This document shows, piece after piece, positions 45,125 through 53,064 of a stretch of DNA of 64,000 bases. The notes under the pieces were generated by a model, which had not been told where the DNA came from, did not search any database, and saw only the letters and a list, made by a program, of their open reading frames with translations. Origin of the DNA: Cellvibrionaceae bacterium (lineage in GTDB: Bacteria > Pseudomonadota > Gammaproteobacteria > Pseudomonadales > Cellvibrionaceae); contig JAGKWU010000001.1 of assembly GCA_021151695.1 (NCBI GenBank), positions 310,001 to 374,000 on the forward strand. Direction: 5' to 3'. The first letter of the stretch is position 1; each line of letters begins with the position of its first letter. The translations under genes were made by a program, and so were the position numbers.

Positions 45125-46147
45125 ATGCGTCAATTGTATATTCGGTTACTGTTTTTAGTTGTTTCATTGCCCCTGGCGTGGCCGGCGTTCGCAGACCACA
45201 GCATCAAACACTACCGCGATATTGTTTGGGCCAGCCCAAAGGGTTTTAATTTGACCCTCGATATAGCGGTTCCAGAAACCAAAACCAAAGCAAAGCCTGT
45301 GCTGGTGATTTTTCACGGCGGTGGTTGGCTGCTCAATAACAAATCTATTATGACGGACCTGGCGGACTCCATCGCGACCCGCACGGATGTCATAACGGTC
45401 AATGCTAACTACCGTTTGCTCTCCGATGTAAATAACACCACCACTGTGAATGACATCATTGAAGATGGTATGGGCGCGGTGCTTTGGGTAAAAGAAAATA
45501 TCCAGCACTACGGTGGCGATCCCAAAAAAGTTGCCGTAACAGGCGACAGCGCAGGTGGACATCTGGCAGCCATGATAATGGTTGCAGGTCGCAACCTTGG
45601 TAGCGATGGTTTCAACAAAAAGCCACTGAAATTTAAACCCACCTATTTGCCCAAAGGCGTAACCGCGGAACAAGTTGCGCAAAAAGATGGCCTTAAACTC
45701 CAGGCTGCAATTTTGAGTTACGCCGGCTTTAGCCTGGTTGACATGGTGAAACACGATTTCGAGACTGACAAAAATCCTTTTTGGAAATTTGCAAACGTAA
45801 AACCCCGCGGAATGCTTGGCGATAACATTAACGTCAATGACAATCCCGAGTATTATCAGGCCGTATCGCCTAATCAGTATCTTGTGAGCGCCAAGGAATA
45901 CAAGCTGCCCTATCAATTTGTACATGTCGGAGCATTGGATACCTTAACCACACCGGAGATTGCCACAAAATATGTGGAGCAACTGCAAAGTTTGGGGCAG
46001 CCCGTAAAATTTAAAATTCATCCCGGCAAAAAGCATGGTTTTCTGGATAGCGGATGCAATGATTACAACAACGGCTGCTTTAAAGAGCTTTCTGAGCCCG
46101 CTGTCACTGACATGATTGCTTTTTTGAATGACGTATTTCATCTGTAA
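45125..46147 (+). CDS. Secreted alpha/beta hydrolase (HSL/BD-FAE-like esterase)
   Basis: About 340 aa from the ATG at 45125, which follows an excellent GAGGAGGTTGAA site and begins the signal peptide MRQLYIRLLFLVVSLPLAWP(AFA). The oxyanion motif is FHGGGWLLNN (64-68), the nucleophile is Ser142 in GDSAGGHLAAM, and the histidine is in HPGKKHGFLDSG. This group contains acetyl-xylan/feruloyl and other carbohydrate esterases. Upstream of a GH3 gene and between two sugar-sensing regulators, a role in deacetylating hemicellulose fragments is likely but unproven. A good terminator separates it from GH3. Confidence 0.85.
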   Translation: MRQLYIRLLFLVVSLPLAWPAFADHSIKHYRDIVWASPKGFNLTLDIAVPETKTKAKPVLVIFHGGGWLLNNKSIMTDLADSIATRTDVITVNANYRLLSDVNNTTTVNDIIEDGMGAVLWVKENIQHYGGDPKKVAVTGDSAGGHLAAMIMVAGRNLGSDGFNKKPLKFKPTYLPKGVTAEQVAQKDGLKLQAAILSYAGFSLVDMVKHDFETDKNPFWKFANVKPRGMLGDNINVNDNPEYYQAVSPNQYLVSAKEYKLPYQFVHVGALDTLTTPEIATKYVEQLQSLGQPVKFKIHPGKKHGFLDSGCNDYNNGCFKELSEPAVTDMIAFLNDVFHL

Positions 46148-46171
46148 ACGCTAGCCCCTTTTACCCTCATT

Positions 46172-46193
46172 GGCCCGGTTTCGGGCCTTTTTT
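46172..46193 (+). terminator. Intrinsic terminator after the esterase gene
   Basis: GGCCCG-GTTT-CGGGCC (46172-46187) followed by TTTTTT. It means the GH3 gene 90 bp further on probably has its own promoter. Confidence 0.9.
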
Positions 46194-46279
46194 AATTCGA
46201 TAGCGGCAGTGCACCTCACAATAAATTAGCAGGTGCCATGTCCTCGCTGCATCCGTTCAAATAAAAAAGTGGGATCACT

Positions 46280-48937
46280 ATGGACAAGCTCGTCACCAGG
46301 TTTTATAAATCGCTTCAGCTGCCTGAGTTCAAAAAAATTGCATTATATTCGCTCGTTGGTTTGATGCTTTCTCCGGTAAGCCATGCGGATGATGCACCAG
46401 CAAAACCCCGCTACGAAAATACCTCATTAAGTTTTAGTGAGCGCGCCCAGGATTTGGTTGCGCATATGACACTGGAGGAAAAGGTACCGCAACTAATTAA
46501 CGACGCTCCGGCAATCCCAAGGTTGGGCGTACGCGAGTACAACTGGTGGAACGAAGGCTTGCACGGAGTGGCGGCCTTGGGCGAAGCTACTGTATTTCCA
46601 CAGGCAATAGGCATGGCAGCCGCCTGGGATGCGCCGCTGATGCATCAGGTTGGCGATGTTGTCAGCACAGAATTTCGTGCAAAAAATTTTTCAAAACTAC
46701 ATCGTTTTGGTGGGTCTGATTGGTTTGCGGGTTTAACGGTTTGGTCTCCCAATATCAATATCTTTCGCGATCCTCGCTGGGGACGTGGGCAGGAAACTTA
46801 CGGTGAAGATCCCTACCTCACATCGCGTCTCGGTGTCGCCTATGTAAAAGGTTTGCAGGGGGATGATCCACGCTATTTAAAAACGGTTGCAACGCCTAAA
46901 CACTATGCTGTTCACAGCGGGCCGGAAGCGGGCCGCCATCGCGACAATGTTAACCCGAGCGCGAAAGATTTGGAGGAAACCTATTTACCAGCTTTCCGCG
47001 CCACTGTGATGGAAGCTGATGCGCAATCAGTAATGTGCGCCTACAACGCCGTGAATGGCGTTCCTGCCTGCGCTAATAAAAATTTATTGCAAGATAATTT
47101 GCGCGAGAAATGGGGCTTTAAAGGATTCGTGGTTTCCGACTGCGCTGCGGTATTTGATATTTACCACAAAAACAGTCACGGCTTCACATCAACTCCGGAA
47201 GAAGGTATTAAGGCCGCATTTGAAAGCGGCACGGATTTAATTTGCGGTGACGCCAATGAAGCTGACAATATCCACAAAGCGTTGAAAAAAGGCCTTATTA
47301 CAGAATCGCAAATAGACACAGCGCTGGTTCGTTTATTTACGGCGAGAATGCGCTTGGGACAATTCGATCCGAGATCACAAGTCTTCCCAAATATCATAGC
47401 GAATGACAATGACACCGATGATCACCGCCAGCTCGCACGTACTATTGCGGAAAAATCATTAGTACTGTTAAAAAATAAAGATGGCTTCCTGCCTTTTAAA
47501 TCCACCGCACATAAGATTGCCGTTCTCGGCCCCAATGCTGACAGCCAACAGGCGCTGGTGGGCAATTACAATGGTTCGCCTTCGCGGCCTGTCACTGTAT
47601 TAACAGGTATGCGTGCACGTTTTGGTGATTCCAATATTCATTACGCACAGGGCACTGGTTTGTTAGACCCTGTGCAATCGCCTGTTCCGAATGATGCCTT
47701 ATGTGCTGATGAAAAATGCCGCAAGCCCGGCTTAAATGCCGAGTACTATGTGGACAAAACGTTTAACAATAAGCCCCAACAAAAGCACCTGGATGCCAAC
47801 GCCACTATTAGCTGGCGCAATCGCGTTGCCAGTGGTGCAGTGCGATGGACCGGCTATATCAAAGCGCCCGAGACAGGCACTTATAGCCTGCGATATCTCG
47901 CTGATGGCGGTTATAAAATTTGGATCAATGACAAGCTGGTGATTGATGCCTGGAACGTCGACTGGCGTCCGGTAATTGCCAGCGGTACAGCTGATATGCA
48001 GGCCGGAAAAATCTATCGCTTGAAAATTGAAGCCTTCCAGCGCGGCGAACAAGGTAACGAACAATTAGTGTGGAGTTTGCCATCCAACCCTGCCGCTGAA
48101 GCTGCAATTGCCGCTGCAAAAAATTCGGATGCCATTGTGTTTGTGGGCGGATTGACGGCGCAAGTTGAAGGTGAAGAAATGCCAGTGCCTATGCCAGGTT
48201 TTATCGGTGGCGACCGCACGGATTTATCGCTGCCACTGGCCCAACGCGAATTGCTCAAACGACTCTACGCCACAGGCAAACCTGTCATAGTCGTTTTGAT
48301 GAATGGCAGCGCCCTGGCTGTTAACGAAGAGGATGAAAAAGCCGCTGCTATAGTCGAAGCCTGGTATCCCGGCGGCCAAGGCGGTGAGGCGGTAGCCGCC
48401 ATGCTCGCCGGTGATTTTAGTCCTTCAGGCCGCTTGCCAGTCACCTTTTATCAGTCGCTTGATCAATTGCCTGCGTTCACTGATTACTCCATGGCAAATC
48501 GCACTTACAAATATTACCAAGGGCAAGTGCTCTACCCCTTTGGCTACGGGCTTTCTTATAGCGAGTTCAGTTACAGCGACGTACAAGTGTCTCCGGGACA
48601 ATGGCGCCATAAGGGCAATCTGAGTGTATCTGTTGAGGTGACCAATACCGGCAATATGGACGCCGATGAAGTCGTACAACTTTATCTTTCCCGCGCAGAT
48701 ATTCCGGGCTCACCTATCAGGGCACTGGCTGGTTTCCAGCGGATTCACCTGGGTAAAGGCAAAACACAAAAGGTCAGTTTCCAGCTGGATGAGCGGCAAT
48801 TGAGCAATGTTGATCAAAAAGGCGTGCGTTCGGTGGTGCCAGGCAAAGTTAAACTTTGGGTTGGTGGTGGTCAGCCCGGGCAACGAGCCGGGTTGTCACC
48901 CGCGGCGGGAGTTGAATCAAGCCTCTCTATCCTGTAG
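46280..48937 (+). CDS. GH3 beta-xylosidase/beta-glucosidase with inserted PA14 domain
   Basis: An 885-aa enzyme. After an N-terminal membrane/signal segment (about 18-36, ...PVSHADD) come the GH3 barrel with EYNWWNEGLHGVA, SPNINIFRDPRWGRGQETYG and KHYAVHSGPEAGRH, and nucleophile Asp287 in GFVVSDCAAVFDIY. The alpha/beta sandwich is interrupted by a PA14 domain (about 484-600, GLNAEYY...WSLPSN). An FnIII-like domain ends the protein. 'EGLHGVA' and 'GRGQETYGEDP' are the plant BXL/bacterial beta-xylosidase type, fitting the xylanase genes downstream, but GH3 specificity is hard to predict. It would act in the periplasm. Confidence 0.9.
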   Translation: MDKLVTRFYKSLQLPEFKKIALYSLVGLMLSPVSHADDAPAKPRYENTSLSFSERAQDLVAHMTLEEKVPQLINDAPAIPRLGVREYNWWNEGLHGVAALGEATVFPQAIGMAAAWDAPLMHQVGDVVSTEFRAKNFSKLHRFGGSDWFAGLTVWSPNINIFRDPRWGRGQETYGEDPYLTSRLGVAYVKGLQGDDPRYLKTVATPKHYAVHSGPEAGRHRDNVNPSAKDLEETYLPAFRATVMEADAQSVMCAYNAVNGVPACANKNLLQDNLREKWGFKGFVVSDCAAVFDIYHKNSHGFTSTPEEGIKAAFESGTDLICGDANEADNIHKALKKGLITESQIDTALVRLFTARMRLGQFDPRSQVFPNIIANDNDTDDHRQLARTIAEKSLVLLKNKDGFLPFKSTAHKIAVLGPNADSQQALVGNYNGSPSRPVTVLTGMRARFGDSNIHYAQGTGLLDPVQSPVPNDALCADEKCRKPGLNAEYYVDKTFNNKPQQKHLDANATISWRNRVASGAVRWTGYIKAPETGTYSLRYLADGGYKIWINDKLVIDAWNVDWRPVIASGTADMQAGKIYRLKIEAFQRGEQGNEQLVWSLPSNPAAEAAIAAAKNSDAIVFVGGLTAQVEGEEMPVPMPGFIGGDRTDLSLPLAQRELLKRLYATGKPVIVVLMNGSALAVNEEDEKAAAIVEAWYPGGQGGEAVAAMLAGDFSPSGRLPVTFYQSLDQLPAFTDYSMANRTYKYYQGQVLYPFGYGLSYSEFSYSDVQVSPGQWRHKGNLSVSVEVTNTGNMDADEVVQLYLSRADIPGSPIRALAGFQRIHLGKGKTQKVSFQLDERQLSNVDQKGVRSVVPGKVKLWVGGGQPGQRAGLSPAAGVESSLSIL

Positions 48938-48957
48938 TAAAGCCCCTTTTCTCCAGC

Positions 48958-48988
48958 TTCCTGGCGCGGCCTGTTGCCTCGCCAGGAA
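48958..48988 (+). terminator. Hairpin after the GH3 gene
   Basis: TTCCTGGCG (48958-48966) pairs perfectly with CGCCAGGAA (48980-48988), 20 bp after the GH3 stop. No T-run follows, so it is at best a weak terminator. Confidence 0.45.
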
Positions 48989-49209
48989 TATCCCCGCAAC
49001 CCCTCCCCTTGCTTTCCCCGCAGATATATCTGATAGTATTACAGAGTTTGTTCCGGCAGCATTCGTTCGAGCAGGCTTCACTTTTATAATAATAAGCCAC
49101 TGTCGTCTAGGTACCTCCCTATGCTTTTCCATCGCTCTCACGGTTATCGTAATCAGATTTGGTCGATGAGCGATTTTGCTTTACCAGAAATCAGCGTGGT
49201 TTTTCAAAA

Positions 49210-50373
49210 ATGCTGAAGTTTTATCGAGATGCCCTTATTGCCTTGCTTATATTGCTGATCATCACTGGATTGGCTATTTATGCAGGACTCGTGAAATCGC
49301 AACTGAATACCTCAGTATTTCCTGCGCGCGATACGGATTTCCTCTGGGTTTCTGCCGTAGAGCCCAAAAAGCCAACAGGGCAAACTCTACTGACAGTAGC
49401 CAACGAGGTGGGAAACATTGAATACGATTTTTTCCTAAGCTCTGACGAGATTTTTCCGTACACACATTATTCAACCTACTTTGTGGATTCTATTCAGTCA
49501 TACGCGCAGGTAGATCTAACTCGCTATTCAAATATCTCCTTCAAAGTGCAATGTGATCCCAAAAATGTACTGCTCTTTGTATTATTCAGTTTCGACGATA
49601 AAGTGACTAACCTAAAGGACATGGCTACTCGACGCGTGTCATCTTCAGCCTTTTCCTGCGACAAACATTGGACCGATATCAATATAAACTTTAGCGATCT
49701 AAGCACTCCCCATTGGTGGCTGGGCCGTTATGGATTCGAGTTTAGTGACACTCACTACCAACTGAACAAAGCCATGGGATTCGCCTGGGTGAATTCCTTG
49801 CAGAGCCCACTTAACACGCCATCCCATGTGAAGTTGACGGATATTAAATTGCAAGGAAAGGATTTTCGCTATCTCTATGGCGCGAGTGTTATCACACTGA
49901 TGTTGTGGCTGATGTTTTTGATCTGGCAATTTCGTCGTTATTTGGCCGTATTAACCCAAGCGTTAAAGGAAAAGGTAAAGCAGGATCAACAGCTGATCGC
50001 CTATAAAAAGCTATCAATCGAGCCGCAAAAAGATAAAGAAAAGAGCCAATTGTTACGTTACATGGCAACTGAATACGCGAATCCAGAATTAAGCCTGGAG
50101 ATTGCTGCTGCTCAATTGGGAATCAACCGGACCAAAATCAACGATATATTAAAAGAAGAGCTAAGTCTTACGTTTAGCACTTATCTCAACAAGTTACGGC
50201 TTACCGAGGCGGCGCGTCTGTTATCCGAAAATGAAGAGGCAAACATTTCGGAAGTCGCCTACTCAATCGGCTACAACAATGTGTCTTACTTCAGCAAACT
50301 GTTTAAACAAGAATATGGCTGTGCGCCTAAAACATTTAAGTCGCTGTCATTAAAGAAGGAAGAAACCGTTTAG
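49210..50373 (+). CDS. Membrane-anchored AraC-family regulator (second paralogue)
   Basis: About 387 aa from the ATG at 49210 (MLKFYRDALIALLILLIITG). The layout matches the 43459 gene: transmembrane helix, periplasmic sandwich domain (about 30-215, including HWWLGRYGFEFSDTHYQLNK), a second helix (SVITLMLWLMFLIWQFRRYL) and an AraC HTH at the C-terminus (INRTKINDILKEELSLTFST; ISEVAYSIGYNNVSYFSKLF). The frame is open back to 49159, but that would need a TTG start and spoil the helix. It lies directly before the xylanase gene in the same direction and ends in a strong terminator, so it is a candidate activator of the xylan genes. Confidence 0.85.
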   Translation: MLKFYRDALIALLILLIITGLAIYAGLVKSQLNTSVFPARDTDFLWVSAVEPKKPTGQTLLTVANEVGNIEYDFFLSSDEIFPYTHYSTYFVDSIQSYAQVDLTRYSNISFKVQCDPKNVLLFVLFSFDDKVTNLKDMATRRVSSSAFSCDKHWTDININFSDLSTPHWWLGRYGFEFSDTHYQLNKAMGFAWVNSLQSPLNTPSHVKLTDIKLQGKDFRYLYGASVITLMLWLMFLIWQFRRYLAVLTQALKEKVKQDQQLIAYKKLSIEPQKDKEKSQLLRYMATEYANPELSLEIAAAQLGINRTKINDILKEELSLTFSTYLNKLRLTEAARLLSENEEANISEVAYSIGYNNVSYFSKLFKQEYGCAPKTFKSLSLKKEETV

Positions 50374-50425
50374 CATACCTCACAACCAACCGCCCCTCAT
50401 TCAGCTAACAACCTCGTCAGCTAAC

Positions 50426-50463
50426 AAAAGGCCAAGTGAATCACACTTGGCCTTTTGTTTTTG
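50426..50463 (+). terminator. Strong intrinsic terminator after the AraC gene
   Basis: AAAAGGCCAAGTG (50426-50438) and CACTTGGCCTTTT (50444-50456) form a perfect 13-bp stem with a 5-nt loop, followed by GTTTTT. Confidence 0.92.
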
Positions 50464-50640
50464 GCGGGTGAAAAAACATCGCGCTACAAATACCGGTACA
50501 GATTTAAAAAAACCATCACACAAGCTTGATGCATAGATCACACATTTTTTTGGTGAAAAAATCATGCAATGCAAAAAATTGCAGGAATTCCATAAATTTC
50601 TACAGTTTTATAAAAATCCTTCCAAAAATAGGCATTCCTT

Positions 50641-51037
50641 ATCGCTCATTTCGTTAATTTTCGGGTGCGCCCAGGGTAAGTACCCAGCTTGTAGCTAGAG
50701 TGAATTTCCCGGCAAGAGTAAACAGCAGCAGGGATCAATAATAAAAATAACCAAGTCGCAGCTATAGGGTTTCACCTCAGTGTTTGCGGATGTTGGCCCC
50801 ACACCGAGGAGTACAGGCGCTCAATGCAATAGGTGTATTACCGCCTGCCCCAGGGCAGACAATAAAAAATCACTATTGCAATACGTTTAGGAAATCGAAC
50901 CTGGTTCAGCCCCAGCTGTAACAGTACTTTCCACAAACATGCCGATTGTGGAAAGGCACTGGCTTTTGCCCGGCCTCAGGGCTGGGTGTTTTTTTCAGCA
51001 GAGGGAACCTACACCAACTATCTAACGGAGAACCACT
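50641..51037 (+). promoter_or_regulatory. Long structured leader of xyn10B
   Basis: Between the AraC terminator and the xylanase ATG lie about 570 bp without a gene, and the last 280 are rich in pairing. CCTCAGTGT/ACACCGAGG (near 50775-50808) has one mismatch. TGCAATAG (50825-50832) pairs with CTATTGCA (50873-50880) around the nested hairpin CTGCCC/GGGCAG (50845-50858). CTTTCCACA/TGTGGAAAG (50927-50935/50947-50955) is perfect. An intrinsic terminator (50968-50995) ends 42 nt before the ATG. TTCAGCCC (50905-50912) can pair with GGGCTGGG (50979-50986) and would break that terminator. This is the form of an attenuator or riboswitch-like element, and it matches no class I know. Confidence 0.6.
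50968..50995 (+). terminator. Intrinsic terminator in the xyn10B leader
   Basis: GCCCGGCC-TCAG-GGCTGGGT (two G-U pairs), then G and seven T residues. It stands upstream of xyn10B in the same direction, so it would stop transcription before the gene unless an alternative fold forms. Confidence 0.8.
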
Positions 51038-52912
51038 ATGCTCTCGAGCAACTCCTCTCAGCAAAAGTTATCTCGAAAATTAACTCACTTGTGTGGCCTG
51101 CTGGGCGTTAGCGCCGGTTTGGCAGCATTTTCACTTAACAGCTTTGCCGCTTGTACTTACTCCATCGACAACGAATGGAACACAGGTTTTGTAGCAAGCA
51201 TCACCATTAAAAATGACTCAAGTGCTGCAATTAATAATTGGAGCGTCAATTGGCAATACAACAATAACCGCGTCACCAGCGGCTGGAACTCCAACCTTTC
51301 CGGCAGCAATCCCTATACGGCTACCAATCTGTCCTGGAACGGCAATATTGCGCCGGGCCAATCGATTTCCTTTGGCGTCCAGGGAGACAAGAATGGCGGC
51401 AGTGCGGAACGTCCTGTTGTAAAAGGTACTGCTTGTGACGGTGCGGCCTCTTCAACGAGTTCCGTACCGCGCACCAGTTCGAGTGTTGCATCCAGCGTTA
51501 TTCCCTCAAGCACTTCATCCAGCAGTTCTTCAACAGCGACAAATAATTTTGCGCAAAACGGCGATGTCGAAACTGGGCTCACCAACTGGGGAACCACTGC
51601 CGGGACCGTTACCCGCTCTACCGCCGACAAGCATTCCGGCTCAGCGAGCGCGTTAATTTCGGGGCGCACCGCTGCCTGGAATGGCCTGACATTTAATGTG
51701 GGCTCGCTCACGAACGGTAACGAGTACCAACTTGGGGTATGGGTGAAATTGGCAGCGGGTTCGCCAGATAGTGTTATCACCTTAACCGCAAAACGCCAGG
51801 ATGATTCTGATAGCTCTACTTATAACGAATACACACGCGTTGCCACACTAACTGCCTCAGCTAGCGAGTGGCGTTTATTAGAGGGTTATTACACGCAATC
51901 AGGCACCACTGCCTTCCAGCATTTTATTATTGAATCCTCGGATACCAGCGTCAGTTACTACGCCGATGATTTTTATATCAGCGGCCAGGTCACACCGGTA
52001 TCCAGCAGTAGCTCAAGCCGCAGCGTTGTCTCTACTAGCACCTCTACCAGCAGCTCTACCAGCAGTGCATCCGGCAAGAAGTTTGTAGGCAATATTACGA
52101 CCTCTGGTGCCGTGCGCTCTGATTTCGCGAAGTACTGGAATCAAATCACACCGGAAAACGAAGGCAAGTGGGGTTCAGTTGAAGCAACACGCGGCGTTTA
52201 TAACTGGTCAGCTCTGGATCGTATTTATGCCTACGCACGCCAAAATAATATTGCCGTAAAAGCCCATACCTTCGTATGGGGCAGCCAATATCCGAGCTGG
52301 ATTAACAACCTCAGCGCGTCAGAGCAAGCCACGGCGATTGAGGACTGGATTCGCAATTTCTGCACACGCTACCCGGACACTAAATATATTGATGTGGTGA
52401 ATGAAGCTATTCCTGGTCACGCGCCTGCTGCTTACGCGAAGAATGCTTTTGGCGATAACTGGATCATTAAATCCTTCCAGTTAGCGAGAAAATATTGCCC
52501 CAATTCTATTTTGATTTTGAATGACTACAACGTCACCAGCTGGAACACCAATGAATTTATCGCGTTGGCCAAGCCGTTAATTGCTGCTGGCGTAGTAGAT
52601 GCGCTGGGTGACCAGGCTCACGGTTTGGAAGGTTTTTCAGTTAGCGAGCTCAGCAATAACTTAAATAAGGTTGCCGCTTTAGGTTTGCCAATCTACATCA
52701 CGGAATATGATGTTGCAAAAACGGACGATCAGGCACAGCTGCAAATTTTCCAACAACAATTCCCACTCTTTTATAACCATCCCTCTGTTAAAGGTATGAC
52801 CCTTTGGGGATATGTCTATGGCAAAACATGGGTTACTGGCAGTGGATTAATCCAGGATAACGGCACACCACGCCCAGCCATGACCTGGCTGATGAATTAT
52901 CTCGGACGCTAA
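51038..52912 (+). CDS. xyn10B: Secreted GH10 endo-beta-1,4-xylanase, CBM2 - CBM4_9-like - GH10
   Basis: A 624-aa modular enzyme. Signal peptide to about residue 37; CBM2 (38-133, CTYSIDNEWNTGFVASITIK with the exposed tryptophans); Ser linker; a second carbohydrate-binding sandwich of the CBM4_9/CBM22 type (168-316, NNFAQNGDVETGLTNWG ... YYADDFYISG); Ser/Thr linker; compact GH10 (347-624). Catalytic residues are Glu456 in DVVNEAIPGH and Glu556 in PIYITEYDV. A GGAG site precedes the ATG by 7 nt. Adjacent GH62 with a near-copy N-terminus matches C. japonicus xylanase B/arabinofuranosidase C, hence the symbol. It should hydrolyse xylan bound to cellulose. Confidence 0.93.
   Translation: MLSSNSSQQKLSRKLTHLCGLLGVSAGLAAFSLNSFAACTYSIDNEWNTGFVASITIKNDSSAAINNWSVNWQYNNNRVTSGWNSNLSGSNPYTATNLSWNGNIAPGQSISFGVQGDKNGGSAERPVVKGTACDGAASSTSSVPRTSSSVASSVIPSSTSSSSSSTATNNFAQNGDVETGLTNWGTTAGTVTRSTADKHSGSASALISGRTAAWNGLTFNVGSLTNGNEYQLGVWVKLAAGSPDSVITLTAKRQDDSDSSTYNEYTRVATLTASASEWRLLEGYYTQSGTTAFQHFIIESSDTSVSYYADDFYISGQVTPVSSSSSSRSVVSTSTSTSSSTSSASGKKFVGNITTSGAVRSDFAKYWNQITPENEGKWGSVEATRGVYNWSALDRIYAYARQNNIAVKAHTFVWGSQYPSWINNLSASEQATAIEDWIRNFCTRYPDTKYIDVVNEAIPGHAPAAYAKNAFGDNWIIKSFQLARKYCPNSILILNDYNVTSWNTNEFIALAKPLIAAGVVDALGDQAHGLEGFSVSELSNNLNKVAALGLPIYITEYDVAKTDDQAQLQIFQQQFPLFYNHPSVKGMTLWGYVYGKTWVTGSGLIQDNGTPRPAMTWLMNYLGR
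51149..51985 (+). repeat. Duplicated CBM2-linker-CBM module, copy 1 (xyn10B)
   Basis: The protein segment from the CBM2 through the second binding module is closely repeated in the next gene (about 53185-54069). Shared blocks include TATNNFAQNG/ATANNFAQNG, TADKHSG, RTAAWNGLTFNVG and TAFQHFIIE. This is an intragenic-module duplication between neighbouring genes. Confidence 0.85.
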
Positions 52913-52922
52913 TTGCAATGAC

Positions 52923-52953
52923 AAAATCACCCGGGTTTCCGGGTGATTTTTTT
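52923..52953 (+). terminator. Intrinsic terminator between xyn10B and abf62A
   Basis: AAAATCACCCGG (52923-52934) and CCGGGTGATTTT (52939-52950) form a perfect 12-bp stem with a GTTT loop and further T residues. The two genes are thus not simply one operon. Confidence 0.92.
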
Positions 52954-53064
52954 AGCCAAACATTTATCCAACAATTCATCGGGTGGCCTAGCCTTAGCCA
53001 ACATCATAGCGATAAAAACTCAGCTTCATACAAGAGCAATGCCCCCGATTATCGGAGCAATATT

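Noticed and set aside
45164..45925. 253-codon minus-strand open frame
   Set aside because: It lies wholly inside the esterase gene, which has a signal peptide, catalytic motifs and a strong ribosome site; the minus frame is a shadow.
50955..50970. Sigma-54 promoter (GGCAC...TTTGC)
   Set aside because: The GG to GC spacing is one base too long and the site lies directly in front of a terminator.
50881..50995. Cobalamin riboswitch in the xyn10B leader
   Set aside because: CAGCCCCAGCTGTAAC and GGCACTGG are reminiscent of the cobalamin core, but the GGGAA/GGTG hairpin, the full C-rich core and the B12-box near the end are missing. The resemblance is too weak to name the class.
52918..53064. N-terminal extension of abf62A
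   Set aside because: It would begin inside an intrinsic terminator and place about 49 polar residues before the signal peptide; the ATG at 53065 has a GGAG site.
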